The notes beneath the pieces were generated by a model. The model saw nothing but the letters and a program-made list of their open reading frames with translations. It was not told where the DNA came from and did not search any database. Below, piece by piece: positions 27,218-34,827 of a DNA stretch of 64,000 nt (position 1 is the stretch's first letter; every line of letters starts with the position of its first letter). The DNA comes from Albibacillus kandeliae (lineage in GTDB: Bacteria; Pseudomonadota; Alphaproteobacteria; Rhodobacterales; Rhodobacteraceae): assembly GCF_003116585.1 (NCBI RefSeq), contig NZ_QEHM01000006.1:186001-250000 (forward strand). Reading direction: 5' to 3'. Both the position numbers and the translations under genes were made by a program.

Positions 27218-27310
27218 GAGATACATCGCGGCTCCTCCTCCCTATGCCGTGGTGTTGCAAAGAGAACGGTGGCACCTCTCCTCCTCCCTGGTGCCACCGT
27301 TTTCGCTTTT
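27218..27310 (+). repeat. RNA array unit 3 (A-B, ends in terminator)
   Basis: Starts with GAGATACA at 27218; hairpin A at 27223-27255 is nearly identical to unit 2. Hairpin B (27265-27301) is a perfect 12-bp stem and is followed by a T-rich tail, so the array stops here without a C hairpin. Confidence 0.75.
27265..27310 (+). terminator. Intrinsic terminator of the RNA array
   Basis: Stem AACGGTGGCACC/GGTGCCACCGTT with a 13-base CCTCCTCCC loop, then TTCGCTTTT. It lies 20 bases before the 3' end of the convergent DUF4166 gene and fixes the array's direction as plus. Confidence 0.75.
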
Positions 27311-27330
27311 CTGGGGGTTCCGATCAGAGA

Positions 27331-27876
27331 TCAGCGCAGCGGTTCGAGCCAACCGCGATAGCGCACCAGCAGCCCGCCGACCGGCAGGGTCAGCTTCACG
27401 TCGAACCATGCTTTCCCGTCCCGGTCGGATTCGGTCACCTCGCTGCGGGGCAGGAGTGCGCGCGGCAGGGGAAGGCCGAGAAGGCGTATCGACGAAATCG
27501 GCCAGCCCAGCCCCTGCCCGGTCAGGGCAAGCGGCACGGTGGCGCGTACCGGGCCCATACGTTCCCATATCAGCCCCGATCCGGGCGGGCCCGCGAGGCC
27601 AAGGCGCGATTGCAGCGAGAAGGTGCCGAACTGGCGCTGCCATGTCTCGCCCTCGCCGTCGCTGGTCATGGTCACGGTGACCGCCATGCCGCTTGCCGCG
27701 GGTGGCAGGCCGAACAGGCGGCCCGCGGTCCGCGCGATCAGGGAGGTGCCGCGCTCGACATCCGCGAGCCCGCGCCATACGCGGACGCCGGTGACGTCGT
27801 GCAGTGCGCGCAGGTTCGGAGGCAGCGCGGCGAAGGTCTCGGACCCGAGCGCCCGTTCGAACAGCGGAGAGGTCAC
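27331..27876 (-). CDS. DUF4166 domain protein
   Basis: A 181-residue protein beginning TSPLFERALGSETFAALPPNLRALHD, the usual opening of DUF4166, followed by beta-rich sequence (MAVTVTMTSDGEGETWQRQFG and LGLAGPPGSGLIWERMGPV) ending in VRYRGWLEPL. It lacks a signal peptide or membrane helix. The start is GTG at 27876, overlapping the stop of the DCC gene as GTGA. The frame remains open upstream, but that part lies over the DCC gene. The function is unknown; DUF4166 is often fused to or next to DCC or saccharopine-dehydrogenase-like proteins. Confidence 0.78.
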   Translation of the reverse strand: MTSPLFERALGSETFAALPPNLRALHDVTGVRVWRGLADVERGTSLIARTAGRLFGLPPAASGMAVTVTMTSDGEGETWQRQFGTFSLQSRLGLAGPPGSGLIWERMGPVRATVPLALTGQGLGWPISSIRLLGLPLPRALLPRSEVTESDRDGKAWFDVKLTLPVGGLLVRYRGWLEPLR

Positions 27877-28280
27877 GATTCGATCAGCCGCCCGCGCAGT
27901 TCGGCCGAGGGCAGATGGCAGCTGCGCCGCCCGAACACATAGCGGTTGCGCGCGATGCGGTCGTAGAGCCAGTCGGAGGGCGGATTCGGGATCGCCCCCA
28001 GCACCGAGAGCGCCTTCCACGGCCAGCCGATCGCCTTCATCGCCGCCGCGAAGGCGGGCATCTTGGTGTAGGCGCGGCCGTCCACGATGATGATGTTGGT
28101 TTCCATCAGTTCGGGGTCGAGCCCGTGGCGATGGTAGAGCGCCTGTCCGAGAGCGCTCTGCGCTATGACGAAGCGGAAGCGGCCGCGCCTGTCGTGCCGG
28201 GACATGAAGCGCGCGAAGCCGGAGCAGAAGATGCAATCGCCGTCAAAGACGATCAGGTCCCCCTCCGGCAGCGCGGTCAA
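27873..28280 (-). CDS. DCC-family thiol-disulfide oxidoreductase-like protein (DUF393)
   Basis: A 135-residue protein with the DCC signature near the start: LIVFDGDCIFCSGFARFM, giving Cys16 and Cys19 in a CxxC arrangement, then RFVIAQSALGQALYHRHGL and AIPNPPSDWLYDRIARNRY with GRRSCHLPS toward the end. It is predicted to have a thioredoxin-like fold, though redox activity is unproven for most members. The start is TTG at 28280, sharing TTGA with the uvrD stop; no ATG or GTG would leave the motif intact. It is translated between uvrD and DUF4166 with 4-base overlaps at both ends. Confidence 0.82.
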   Translation of the reverse strand: MTALPEGDLIVFDGDCIFCSGFARFMSRHDRRGRFRFVIAQSALGQALYHRHGLDPELMETNIIIVDGRAYTKMPAFAAAMKAIGWPWKALSVLGAIPNPPSDWLYDRIARNRYVFGRRSCHLPSAELRGRLIES

Positions 28281-30712
28281 AACGGGATATCCTCGCTGGA
28301 GGTGACGAACCGGCTGACGATCTTCTTGGTCCCCGCCTTTTCGAAGTCGATTTCGAGCTTGTCGCCCTCGATGCCGATCACCGCGCCATAGCCGAACTTC
28401 TGGTGGAATACCCGCTCGCCCACAGTGAAGCTGCTGACGGCGGTGGCGTCGATCACCGTGTTGCGCGCCTCGCTCGGTTGCGCCATGCCGCGCTGGCCCG
28501 AGCGCTGTTGCAGGCGCTTCCAGCCGGGCGAGTTGTAGCCGTCGGCCTGAGCGACCTTTTCCTCGATGCTGGAGCGCCCGCCCCCGGAAAAGCCGGGGCT
28601 CGCCGCACCGTAGCCACCGCCGTAGAGGCCCGGAGGGGTCAGCACCTCGACATGGGCCTCGGGCAGTTCGTCGATGAAGCGGGAGGGCAGCGCCGACTGC
28701 CATTGGCCAAAGACGCGGCGGTTGGCGGCGAAGGAGATGGTGCAGACCTCCTCGGCGCGGGTGATGCCCACGTAGGCAAGGCGGCGCTCTTCCTCCAGCC
28801 CCTTGAGACCGGATTCGTCCATGCTCCGCTGCGAGGGGAACAACCCGTCCTCCCACCCCGGCAGGAACACTGCGGGGAATTCGAGCCCCTTGGCGGCGTG
28901 CAGGGTCATGATGCTGACCTTCTGCTCGGAATCGGACTGTTCGTTGTCCATGATCAAGGCAACGTGCTCGAGGAACCCCTGGAGGTTCTCGAAGCTTTCC
29001 AGTGCCTTGACCAGTTCCTTTAGGTTCTCCAGCCGACCCGGCGCCTCGGGCGTCTTGTCGTTCTGCCACATGGCCGTGTAGCCGGATTCGTCGAGGATGA
29101 TCTCGGCCAGCTCCGTGTGCGGCACCTCCGGCGGGCCGTATTCGACGCGCTCGGGTGCCTGATCGTCGATCACCGCGTCGTCATCGCCGACCACGCGGCG
29201 CAGCGGGCCGCGCGTCATGTCGTGCCAGCGTGCGATGCTGTCGACGAGGTGGCGCAGCTCGCCCGCGCCCTTGCCGGTGATCTCGCCGTCCTGCAGCAGC
29301 AGGCGCGCGCCGTCGAGGAGGCCGACGCCATTCTCGCGGGCCTTCATCTGTATCTTCTGCTGGGCCTTGTCGCCGAGGCCGCGCTTGGGCGTGTTCACGA
29401 TCCTCTCGAAGGCGAGGTCGTCGTCGGGGCTGGTGACCACCCGGAAGTAGGCCATCGCATCGCGAATCTCGAGGCGCTCGTAGAAGCGCGGGCCGCCGAT
29501 GACGCGGTAGGGCAGACCGATGGTCAGGAACCGGTCCTCGAAGGCGCGCATCTGGTGCGAGGCGCGGACGAGAATCGCCATGTCGTCAAGGCTGTAGGGG
29601 CGCTGGCCCCGGGTGCCACGCTGCATCGACTCGATTTCCTCGCCGATCCAGCGCGCCTCTTCCTCGCCGTCCCAATGGCCGATCAGGCGGACCTTTTCGC
29701 CCTCGTCGGCCTCGGTCCAGAGTTCCTTGCCGAGACGGCCCTGGTTGCCGCGGATGACGTTCGAGGCGGCGGCGAGGATATGCGGGGTCGAGCGATAGTT
29801 CTGTTCCAGCCGGACCACGTGGGCGCCGGGGAAGTCCTTTTCGAAGCGCAGGATGTTGCCGACCTCGGCCCCGCGCCAGCCATAGATCGACTGGTCGTCG
29901 TCACCGACACAGCAGATGTTCCGGTGGGCGCTCGCCAGCAGGCGCAGCCAGAGGTACTGGGCGACGTTGGTATCCTGATACTCGTCCACGAGGATGTACC
30001 TGAACCAGCGCTGGTACTGGTCGAGCACGTCGGGATGGGTCTGGAAGATCGTGACCATGTGCAGCAGCAGATCACCGAAATCGACCGCGTTCAGCTCGCG
30101 CAGGCGGGTCTGGTACTGGTCGTAAATCTCGGTGCCACGGTGGTTGTAATGGCCCGCGTCCGCCGTCGGGACCTTGTCGGGCGTCAGCGCGCGGTTCTTC
30201 CAGCCGTCGATGATGTTGGCGATCATGCGCGCCGGCCAGCGCTTGTCGTCGATGTTGGCGGCCGAGATCAGCTGTTTCAGCAGGCGGACCTGATCGTCGG
30301 TGTCGAGGATGGTGAAGTTCGACTTGAGCCCTACCAGTTCGGCGTGGCGGCGCAGCAGCTTGACGCAGATGGCGTGGAAGGTGCCGAGCCACGGCATCCC
30401 CTCGATGCTCTGCCCCAGCATCTTGCCGACGCGATCCTTCATCTCGCGCGCGGCCTTGTTGGTGAAGGTCACCGCCAGAATCTCGTTCGGGCGGGCGCGC
30501 CCGGTGTTCAGAAGGTGGACGATGCGTGCGGTCAGCGCCCGGGTCTTGCCCGTGCCCGCCCCCGCCAGCATCAGCACCGGGCCGTCCAGCGTTTCCACCG
30601 CCTCGCGCTGTGCGGGGTTCAGCCCGTCGAGGTAAGGGGCGGGACGCGCGGCCATCGCGCGCGCGGAGAGGGAGGCTGCCTCAAAAGCGTCCATGTCGTC
30701 GAAACTGCTCAT
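28277..30712 (-). CDS. uvrD: UvrD/PcrA-type ATP-dependent DNA helicase
   Basis: An 811-residue superfamily 1A 3'-5' helicase used in nucleotide excision and mismatch repair. Motif I is LAGAGTGKTRAL (GAGTGK at residues 51-56); motif II is ILVDEYQDTN; motif III CVGDDDQSIYGWRGA; motif IV VRLEQNYRST; motif V MTLHAAKGLEF; motif VI YVGITRAEE. The C-terminus carries the Tudor-like segment (VGERVFHQKFGYGAVIGIEGDKLEIDFEKAGTKKI) that binds RNA polymerase in UvrD/PcrA. A perfect alphaproteobacterial SOS box (GTTC-N7-GTTC) lies 41 bases upstream of the ATG, so LexA control is likely. Confidence 0.95.
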   Translation of the reverse strand: MSSFDDMDAFEAASLSARAMAARPAPYLDGLNPAQREAVETLDGPVLMLAGAGTGKTRALTARIVHLLNTGRARPNEILAVTFTNKAAREMKDRVGKMLGQSIEGMPWLGTFHAICVKLLRRHAELVGLKSNFTILDTDDQVRLLKQLISAANIDDKRWPARMIANIIDGWKNRALTPDKVPTADAGHYNHRGTEIYDQYQTRLRELNAVDFGDLLLHMVTIFQTHPDVLDQYQRWFRYILVDEYQDTNVAQYLWLRLLASAHRNICCVGDDDQSIYGWRGAEVGNILRFEKDFPGAHVVRLEQNYRSTPHILAAASNVIRGNQGRLGKELWTEADEGEKVRLIGHWDGEEEARWIGEEIESMQRGTRGQRPYSLDDMAILVRASHQMRAFEDRFLTIGLPYRVIGGPRFYERLEIRDAMAYFRVVTSPDDDLAFERIVNTPKRGLGDKAQQKIQMKARENGVGLLDGARLLLQDGEITGKGAGELRHLVDSIARWHDMTRGPLRRVVGDDDAVIDDQAPERVEYGPPEVPHTELAEIILDESGYTAMWQNDKTPEAPGRLENLKELVKALESFENLQGFLEHVALIMDNEQSDSEQKVSIMTLHAAKGLEFPAVFLPGWEDGLFPSQRSMDESGLKGLEEERRLAYVGITRAEEVCTISFAANRRVFGQWQSALPSRFIDELPEAHVEVLTPPGLYGGGYGAASPGFSGGGRSSIEEKVAQADGYNSPGWKRLQQRSGQRGMAQPSEARNTVIDATAVSSFTVGERVFHQKFGYGAVIGIEGDKLEIDFEKAGTKKIVSRFVTSSEDIPF

Positions 30713-30752
30713 GTGCCCAACCTACAGTGTTCTTGTGCGGCCTTAAAGGTAC

Positions 30753-30767
30753 GTTCGCATTTCGTTC
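30753..30767. promoter_or_regulatory. LexA (SOS) box in the uvrD-hydroxyacid dehydrogenase gap
   Basis: GTTC at 30753-30756 and GTTC at 30764-30767 with a 7-base spacer (GCATTTC). This matches the LexA site known from Rhodobacter and other alphaproteobacteria. It is 41 bases upstream of uvrD and also faces the divergent plus-strand gene. Confidence 0.65.
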
Positions 30768-30843
30768 CGGTAATTTCCAGTGCTTCCGTCCTGCCCCTCG
30801 CGCCTACTGGACAATTGCGGGGCCCTGGGCACAAATGCGCCGC

Positions 30844-32025
30844 ATGGACCTGCACAGCACCTATCCCGGCCTCGACGACCTGCGCGCCCGCGCGCAGCGC
30901 CGTATCCCCAAGTTCGTCTGGGAGTATCTCGACAGCGCCACGGGGACCGAGGCGACCAAGTCGCGCAACCGAGCGGCGCTGGACCGGATCGGTTTCATGC
31001 CCTCGATCCTGCACGGCGCGCAGCAGCCGGATCTGTCCCGGTCGCTGCTGGGCCACAGCTTTCCCCTGCCCTTCGGCGTCGCGCCGGTCGGGATGTCGGG
31101 GCTGATCTGGCCGGGGGCGGAGGCGCGGCTGGCGCGGGCGGCGGCCGAAGCGGGCCTGCCCTATTGCCTGAGCACCGTTGCCAGCCAGGGGCCGGAGGAC
31201 ATGGCCCCGCATATCGGCGAGAACGCGTGGTTCCAGCTGTATCCGCCGCGTGACCCCGAGATAAGGGCCGACATGCTGCGCCGCGCCCGGGATTCCGGGT
31301 TCAAGGCGCTGGTGCTGACCGTCGACGTGCCCGTCGCGTCGCGGCGCGAGCGGCAGACGCGTTCGGGCATGACCCAGCCGCCGAGGCTGACGCCGCGCCT
31401 GCTGGCGCAGATCGCGCTGCGCCCGGCATGGGCGCTCGGGACCGCCCGGAGGATGGCGCAGGACGGGCAGCTGCGGATGCGGGCGCTGGACAAGTACATC
31501 GAGGGTGACATGGGCAGCCTGCCCCCCACGGCGCATATCGGCTACATCCTGCGGACCTCGCCCGACATGGACTACCTGAAATGGCTGCGCGACCACTGGG
31601 ACGGGCCGCTGATGGTCAAGGGCGTGATGCGTCCGGGCGACTGCGCGGCGCTGGAGACCGCAGGGGTCGACGCCATCTGGATCTCGAACCACGCGGGGCG
31701 GCAATTTGACGGAGCGCCCGGCAGCATCGAGATGCTGCCCGCGATCCGTGCGGCGACGCGGCTGCCGCTGATCTTTGACAGCGGTATCGAGGGTGGGCTC
31801 GACATCCTGCGTGCAATCGCGCTTGGCGCGGATTTCGTGATGCTGGGGCGGGCGTTCCACTTTGCCCTCGCCGCGCTTGGCGACAAAGGGCCGGCGCATC
31901 TGATCGAGATGCTGAAGCTCGACATGATCGCCAACATGGGCCAGCTCGGGGCGCAGCGGTTCAACGAGTTGCCGGAGCCGGTGATGCTCTCGCCCGGCGT
32001 CAGCCCCTCAGACCTGCGGGATTGA
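30844..32025 (+). CDS. FMN-dependent alpha-hydroxy-acid dehydrogenase (lactate dehydrogenase/glycolate oxidase family)
   Basis: A 393-residue TIM-barrel flavoenzyme oxidising an L-2-hydroxy acid such as L-lactate. The opening YPGLDDLRARAQRRIPKFVWEYLDSATG is typical of LldD-like enzymes. FMN and substrate residues are visible in FGVAPVGMSGLIWPGAE, FQLYPPRD, LVLTVDVPVASRRERQ, LMVKGVM and the catalytic His/Arg of ISNHAGRQFDGAP. An ATG three codons earlier (30835) is also possible; no clear ribosome site decides. It is divergent from uvrD and its 3' end overlaps convergent batD by 26 bases. The exact substrate is not determined. Confidence 0.88.
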   Translation: MDLHSTYPGLDDLRARAQRRIPKFVWEYLDSATGTEATKSRNRAALDRIGFMPSILHGAQQPDLSRSLLGHSFPLPFGVAPVGMSGLIWPGAEARLARAAAEAGLPYCLSTVASQGPEDMAPHIGENAWFQLYPPRDPEIRADMLRRARDSGFKALVLTVDVPVASRRERQTRSGMTQPPRLTPRLLAQIALRPAWALGTARRMAQDGQLRMRALDKYIEGDMGSLPPTAHIGYILRTSPDMDYLKWLRDHWDGPLMVKGVMRPGDCAALETAGVDAIWISNHAGRQFDGAPGSIEMLPAIRAATRLPLIFDSGIEGGLDILRAIALGADFVMLGRAFHFALAALGDKGPAHLIEMLKLDMIANMGQLGAQRFNELPEPVMLSPGVSPSDLRD

Positions 32026-33259
32026 GCGGCGGCAGGACCGGGCGCAGGGTTTCCCCGGTTACCAGTTTACGCTCGGCGCGCAGCGCGGTGTCGAGCGCCT
32101 GCCAGGGGTCCGGACCCGCAGCACCGCTGCCGTAGCGCGCGGCGCCGATTCCGATCAGCGCGGCCTGCACTTCGGGCGCGCGGCGCGGATCGTGGCCGTG
32201 GCATCGCTCGGCCCAGAGATCCAGCGCCGGGCGCAGCGCGGCTTCGTCCCGTTGCGACACGGCGGAGGCCAGCGCGGACCACGCATGGCCCTCGGAGGCA
32301 AGGACCCGGGCGCGATGGCGGGCGCAGCGCTCTCGCCAGATCGGGATCATCCGGCGCAGGCCTACCGCCAGCACCAGCAGGACCAACAGTGACGCGGCGG
32401 AGACCAAGGCAATCATCCGCCAGTCGCGCGGTTCGCCTGAGGCAACCGGCGGGCCATCGACGTGAAAGACGACCTCCTCGACCGTTGCGGTTTTGACCGC
32501 GCGCTCCTCGATATCGTACCAGTCGAGCGAGACGCCCGGCGCGGTGCCGTCCCCGCCCCCCTCTGCCACGTAGGTCACGCTCTCGGTCCGGGTTCCGCTG
32601 GTCACCCCGCGATCCTCGGACTCGCTGAGCCGGGGCTCGTCGGGATAGGCGGCGAGGCCCGGCAGGTCTGCCTGGGGCAGCAGCGTCGGCAGGAACATGG
32701 GCGAGACGCCGGTCACCTTGGCGACGATGCGGCGGACCACGCTGTCGCCCGCTGCCATCGCATCGGGCGTGCCCTCGAGCTCTTGCGTGAGGGTCAGGTC
32801 CGAGGCGGCGATGAAGGGGTCGAGCCCTTCCGCCCCCTCCGGGACGGTCCCGGTGAAGGTGAGCGCCTCGGTCGTCAAGGTTGCCCGCGTGTCCTCGCCG
32901 GAGTCGGGATCGCGGTAGGTGACGGTGATCTCCTGCGGAGGCAGGCTGAAGGTGCCGGGCAACATGGGCGCGATGTCATAGCGCCGGGTGATGCCGGACC
33001 ACGTGTCCGAGCCGACGCGCTGGGAGGTCGGGTTGGTGGCCCGTCCGGGCAGGCGCACCAGCAGGTTCGGGGCCTCGTAGCTGGGCCAGATCGGCGGCTT
33101 GGGCATGAAGGTCGGGACGAGAACGGTCAGCCGCAGGGTCAGCGGCTGGCCCGGCAGCGTCTCGGTCTCGGGGAAATCGACGATGAGTTGCGGTGCGGTG
33201 TCCTGTGCGGCTGCCGGAGCCGCGAGGATCAGAAGGAGGAGCAGGGCAAACCGGCGCAT
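32000..33259 (-). CDS. batD: BatD-like periplasmic/membrane protein
   Basis: A 419-residue protein with a signal peptide (MRRFALLLLLILAAPAAAQ), a long beta-rich exported part (PETETLPGQPLTLRLTVLVP, QRVGSDTWSGITRRYDIAPM), a membrane helix near residues 295-318 (MIALVSAASLLVLLVLAVGL) and a cytoplasmic tail. This is the layout of BatD ('Bacteroides aerotolerance') proteins, which help a MoxR/vWA complex, possibly as a chaperone system for envelope proteins. The ATG shares one base with the batB stop (TGATG). The frame continues open far upstream over batB but that is noncoding. It is last in the operon. Confidence 0.82.
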   Translation of the reverse strand: MRRFALLLLLILAAPAAAQDTAPQLIVDFPETETLPGQPLTLRLTVLVPTFMPKPPIWPSYEAPNLLVRLPGRATNPTSQRVGSDTWSGITRRYDIAPMLPGTFSLPPQEITVTYRDPDSGEDTRATLTTEALTFTGTVPEGAEGLDPFIAASDLTLTQELEGTPDAMAAGDSVVRRIVAKVTGVSPMFLPTLLPQADLPGLAAYPDEPRLSESEDRGVTSGTRTESVTYVAEGGGDGTAPGVSLDWYDIEERAVKTATVEEVVFHVDGPPVASGEPRDWRMIALVSAASLLVLLVLAVGLRRMIPIWRERCARHRARVLASEGHAWSALASAVSQRDEAALRPALDLWAERCHGHDPRRAPEVQAALIGIGAARYGSGAAGPDPWQALDTALRAERKLVTGETLRPVLPPLNPAGLRG

Positions 33260-34827
33260 CACTGGTCGCCTCCCGTGCTGTCGCCGGGTGTATCCTGCGC
33301 CGCCGCCGGGGCCTCGCTCTGCTGTGTCGCCTCCAGCGCGAAGCGCATGCGCAGGAAGTCCTCGGTGCGGGTGTCGACCGTGTTCATCCATTGCTCGGTG
33401 GTCAGCAGGCCCGCCCCCTCGCCCTGTTGCGGGGCGCGCTCGGTGTCCTGGCCCTGCCCACTTTCGTTGTCGTAGACCTCCTCGTCGGCCCCGATGCCCC
33501 CGTCCTCTCCGGTGTCGGACCCGAGGCGCGCCTCTTCGACGTAGGTGACGATGCGCCGGGCGGTTTCGAGGTTTTCGGCGGCGCCCGGATACTGCGGGTC
33601 GCGCTGCAGCGCGGTCTCGAAGGCGCGGACGCCGTCGCGGTAGTTGCGCCCCTTGATCTGCGCCATGCCCTGAATGAAGGCGGCCTGCGCGGTCTCGACC
33701 CGGTCCAGCACCTCGACCGCCGCCTCGTACTGGCCATCGCGGTAGAGCGCATAACCGCGCCAGAGCGGATCGTAGAACAACTCGCCCGCGCGTTCGAACT
33801 GCTTGCGCTGATAGGCGATACGGCCCTGCTGGTCGGGGGTCAGGAACCAGTCGGCCAGCCCGTCGGCTCGCGCGCCTTGCGGCGGCATCAGCAGAGCGAG
33901 CGCGGCGATGACGGCCCAGCGCATGGTCCAGCCCTGCCGGAACCAGAGCAGCAAGAGCAAGGCGGCGGGCCATGCCAGCCAATGCGCCCTGTCCTCCCAC
34001 GGCTGTTCGACATCGTCGAGCTGGGCGCGGCGGTAGGCCGAGTTCAGCAGGCCGTCGATCCGCCGCACGTCGGCATTGTCGGGGGTCACGGCGATGACCG
34101 GGGCGGAGAGCGCGTCGAGGCCCCGGTCCCGATTGCCTTCGGGCCGCATCGAGAGCACCGCGACCGGCGCGGCGCTGCCGTCGAGCGCGGCGGCATCGAC
34201 GGGATCGAGGCTGTCGGTGACAAAGAGGATGCCGCCGGGCGCGTTCTCGCTCTCCAGCAGGGCCTGCGCCAGCGCCAGAGCGTCCCCGGCGACCAGCCCC
34301 TTGACCGGCATCACCTCGGGCGAGAGCCCTTCGAGGTAGGGCACCATCACCTGCGGATCCTCGGTCATCGGGAGCACGACGTGGGCCGTACCGGCGTAGG
34401 CGACCAGCGCGGTCCGGGCCCCGGCGCGCAGGTCGAGCAGGTCGCGGATCTTCTGCTTGCCGCGTTCCAGCCGCGTGGGCGGAACGTCCTTGTCCTCCAT
34501 GTCCGGCGTAATCGCGAGAATCACGACGACGGGGGCGGACTGGGCCGCGAAGGGATCGGGCTGGCGCGACCATGTGGGACCGGCGGCGCCGAGCGCGGAG
34601 AGGATGAGCAAAGCCGCCACGCTGTCCACCGGCAGGATGCGGTGACGGCGCGAGCGCCGGACGGTCAGCGCCTCGCGCAGGTGGGGCGCGATGCCCTCGG
34701 CCAGCATCGGGCGTTGCCGCCCCGACCGGCGCACCATCCACCAGAGCAGCAGGACCAGCGGGATCAGCAGCAGGAGCGCCGGGCGAATGAAGTGAAAGGC
34801 CTCTGCGAAGAGGGCGAGGTCGTTCAT
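33259..34827 (-). CDS. batB: BatB-like vWA protein fused to TPR repeats
   Basis: A 522-residue protein: N-terminal membrane helix (RPALLLLIPLVLLLWWMV), a vWA domain (about residues 70-270), a central helix pair, then a TPR-like region (RIAYQRKQFERAGELFYD, GYALYRDGQYEAAVEVLD, DGVRAFETALQRDPQYPGAAENL) and an acidic, Gln-rich tail. The fusion of vWA with TPR corresponds to BatB plus BatC. The metal site of the vWA domain appears degenerate: where BatA has DISGSM, this protein has AITPDM. It overlaps batA by 4 bases. The start MNDLALFAE is chosen on that overlap. Confidence 0.82.
   Translation of the reverse strand: MNDLALFAEAFHFIRPALLLLIPLVLLLWWMVRRSGRQRPMLAEGIAPHLREALTVRRSRRHRILPVDSVAALLILSALGAAGPTWSRQPDPFAAQSAPVVVILAITPDMEDKDVPPTRLERGKQKIRDLLDLRAGARTALVAYAGTAHVVLPMTEDPQVMVPYLEGLSPEVMPVKGLVAGDALALAQALLESENAPGGILFVTDSLDPVDAAALDGSAAPVAVLSMRPEGNRDRGLDALSAPVIAVTPDNADVRRIDGLLNSAYRRAQLDDVEQPWEDRAHWLAWPAALLLLLWFRQGWTMRWAVIAALALLMPPQGARADGLADWFLTPDQQGRIAYQRKQFERAGELFYDPLWRGYALYRDGQYEAAVEVLDRVETAQAAFIQGMAQIKGRNYRDGVRAFETALQRDPQYPGAAENLETARRIVTYVEEARLGSDTGEDGGIGADEEVYDNESGQGQDTERAPQQGEGAGLLTTEQWMNTVDTRTEDFLRMRFALEATQQSEAPAAAQDTPGDSTGGDQ

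Larger units (their letters stand above)
26800..27310 (+). ncRNA. Tandem CCUCCUCCC small-RNA array (cuckoo/CcsR-like)
   Basis: Ten consecutive hairpins on the plus strand carry CCTCC or CCTCCTCCC in the loop: 26802-26830, 26841-26870, 26911-26945, 26961-26985, 27002-27035, 27068-27100, 27110-27146, 27158-27192, 27223-27255 and 27265-27301. They follow an A-B-C order that repeats every 155-157 bases. Stems differ between units by compensating changes (for example ACACCG/CGGTGT against ACATCG/CGTGGTGT), while loops are constant. CcsR RNAs of Rhodobacter sphaeroides and the wider 'cuckoo' family have paired hairpins with exposed CCUCCUCCC, an anti-Shine-Dalgarno-like motif. Those are usually found after a DUF1127 gene; none is seen here. 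The family call is inferred from motif and architecture. Confidence 0.75.

Noticed and set aside
26800-27310. The tandem repeats as a CRISPR array
   Set aside because: The period is 155-157 bases, repeats are long and internally paired, there are no unique spacers of constant length and no cas genes.
26803-27317. Open frames on both strands across the RNA array
   Set aside because: The region is explained by tandem hairpins; the frames are rich in Pro, Ser and Arg because of the CCTCC repeats and have no homologous features.
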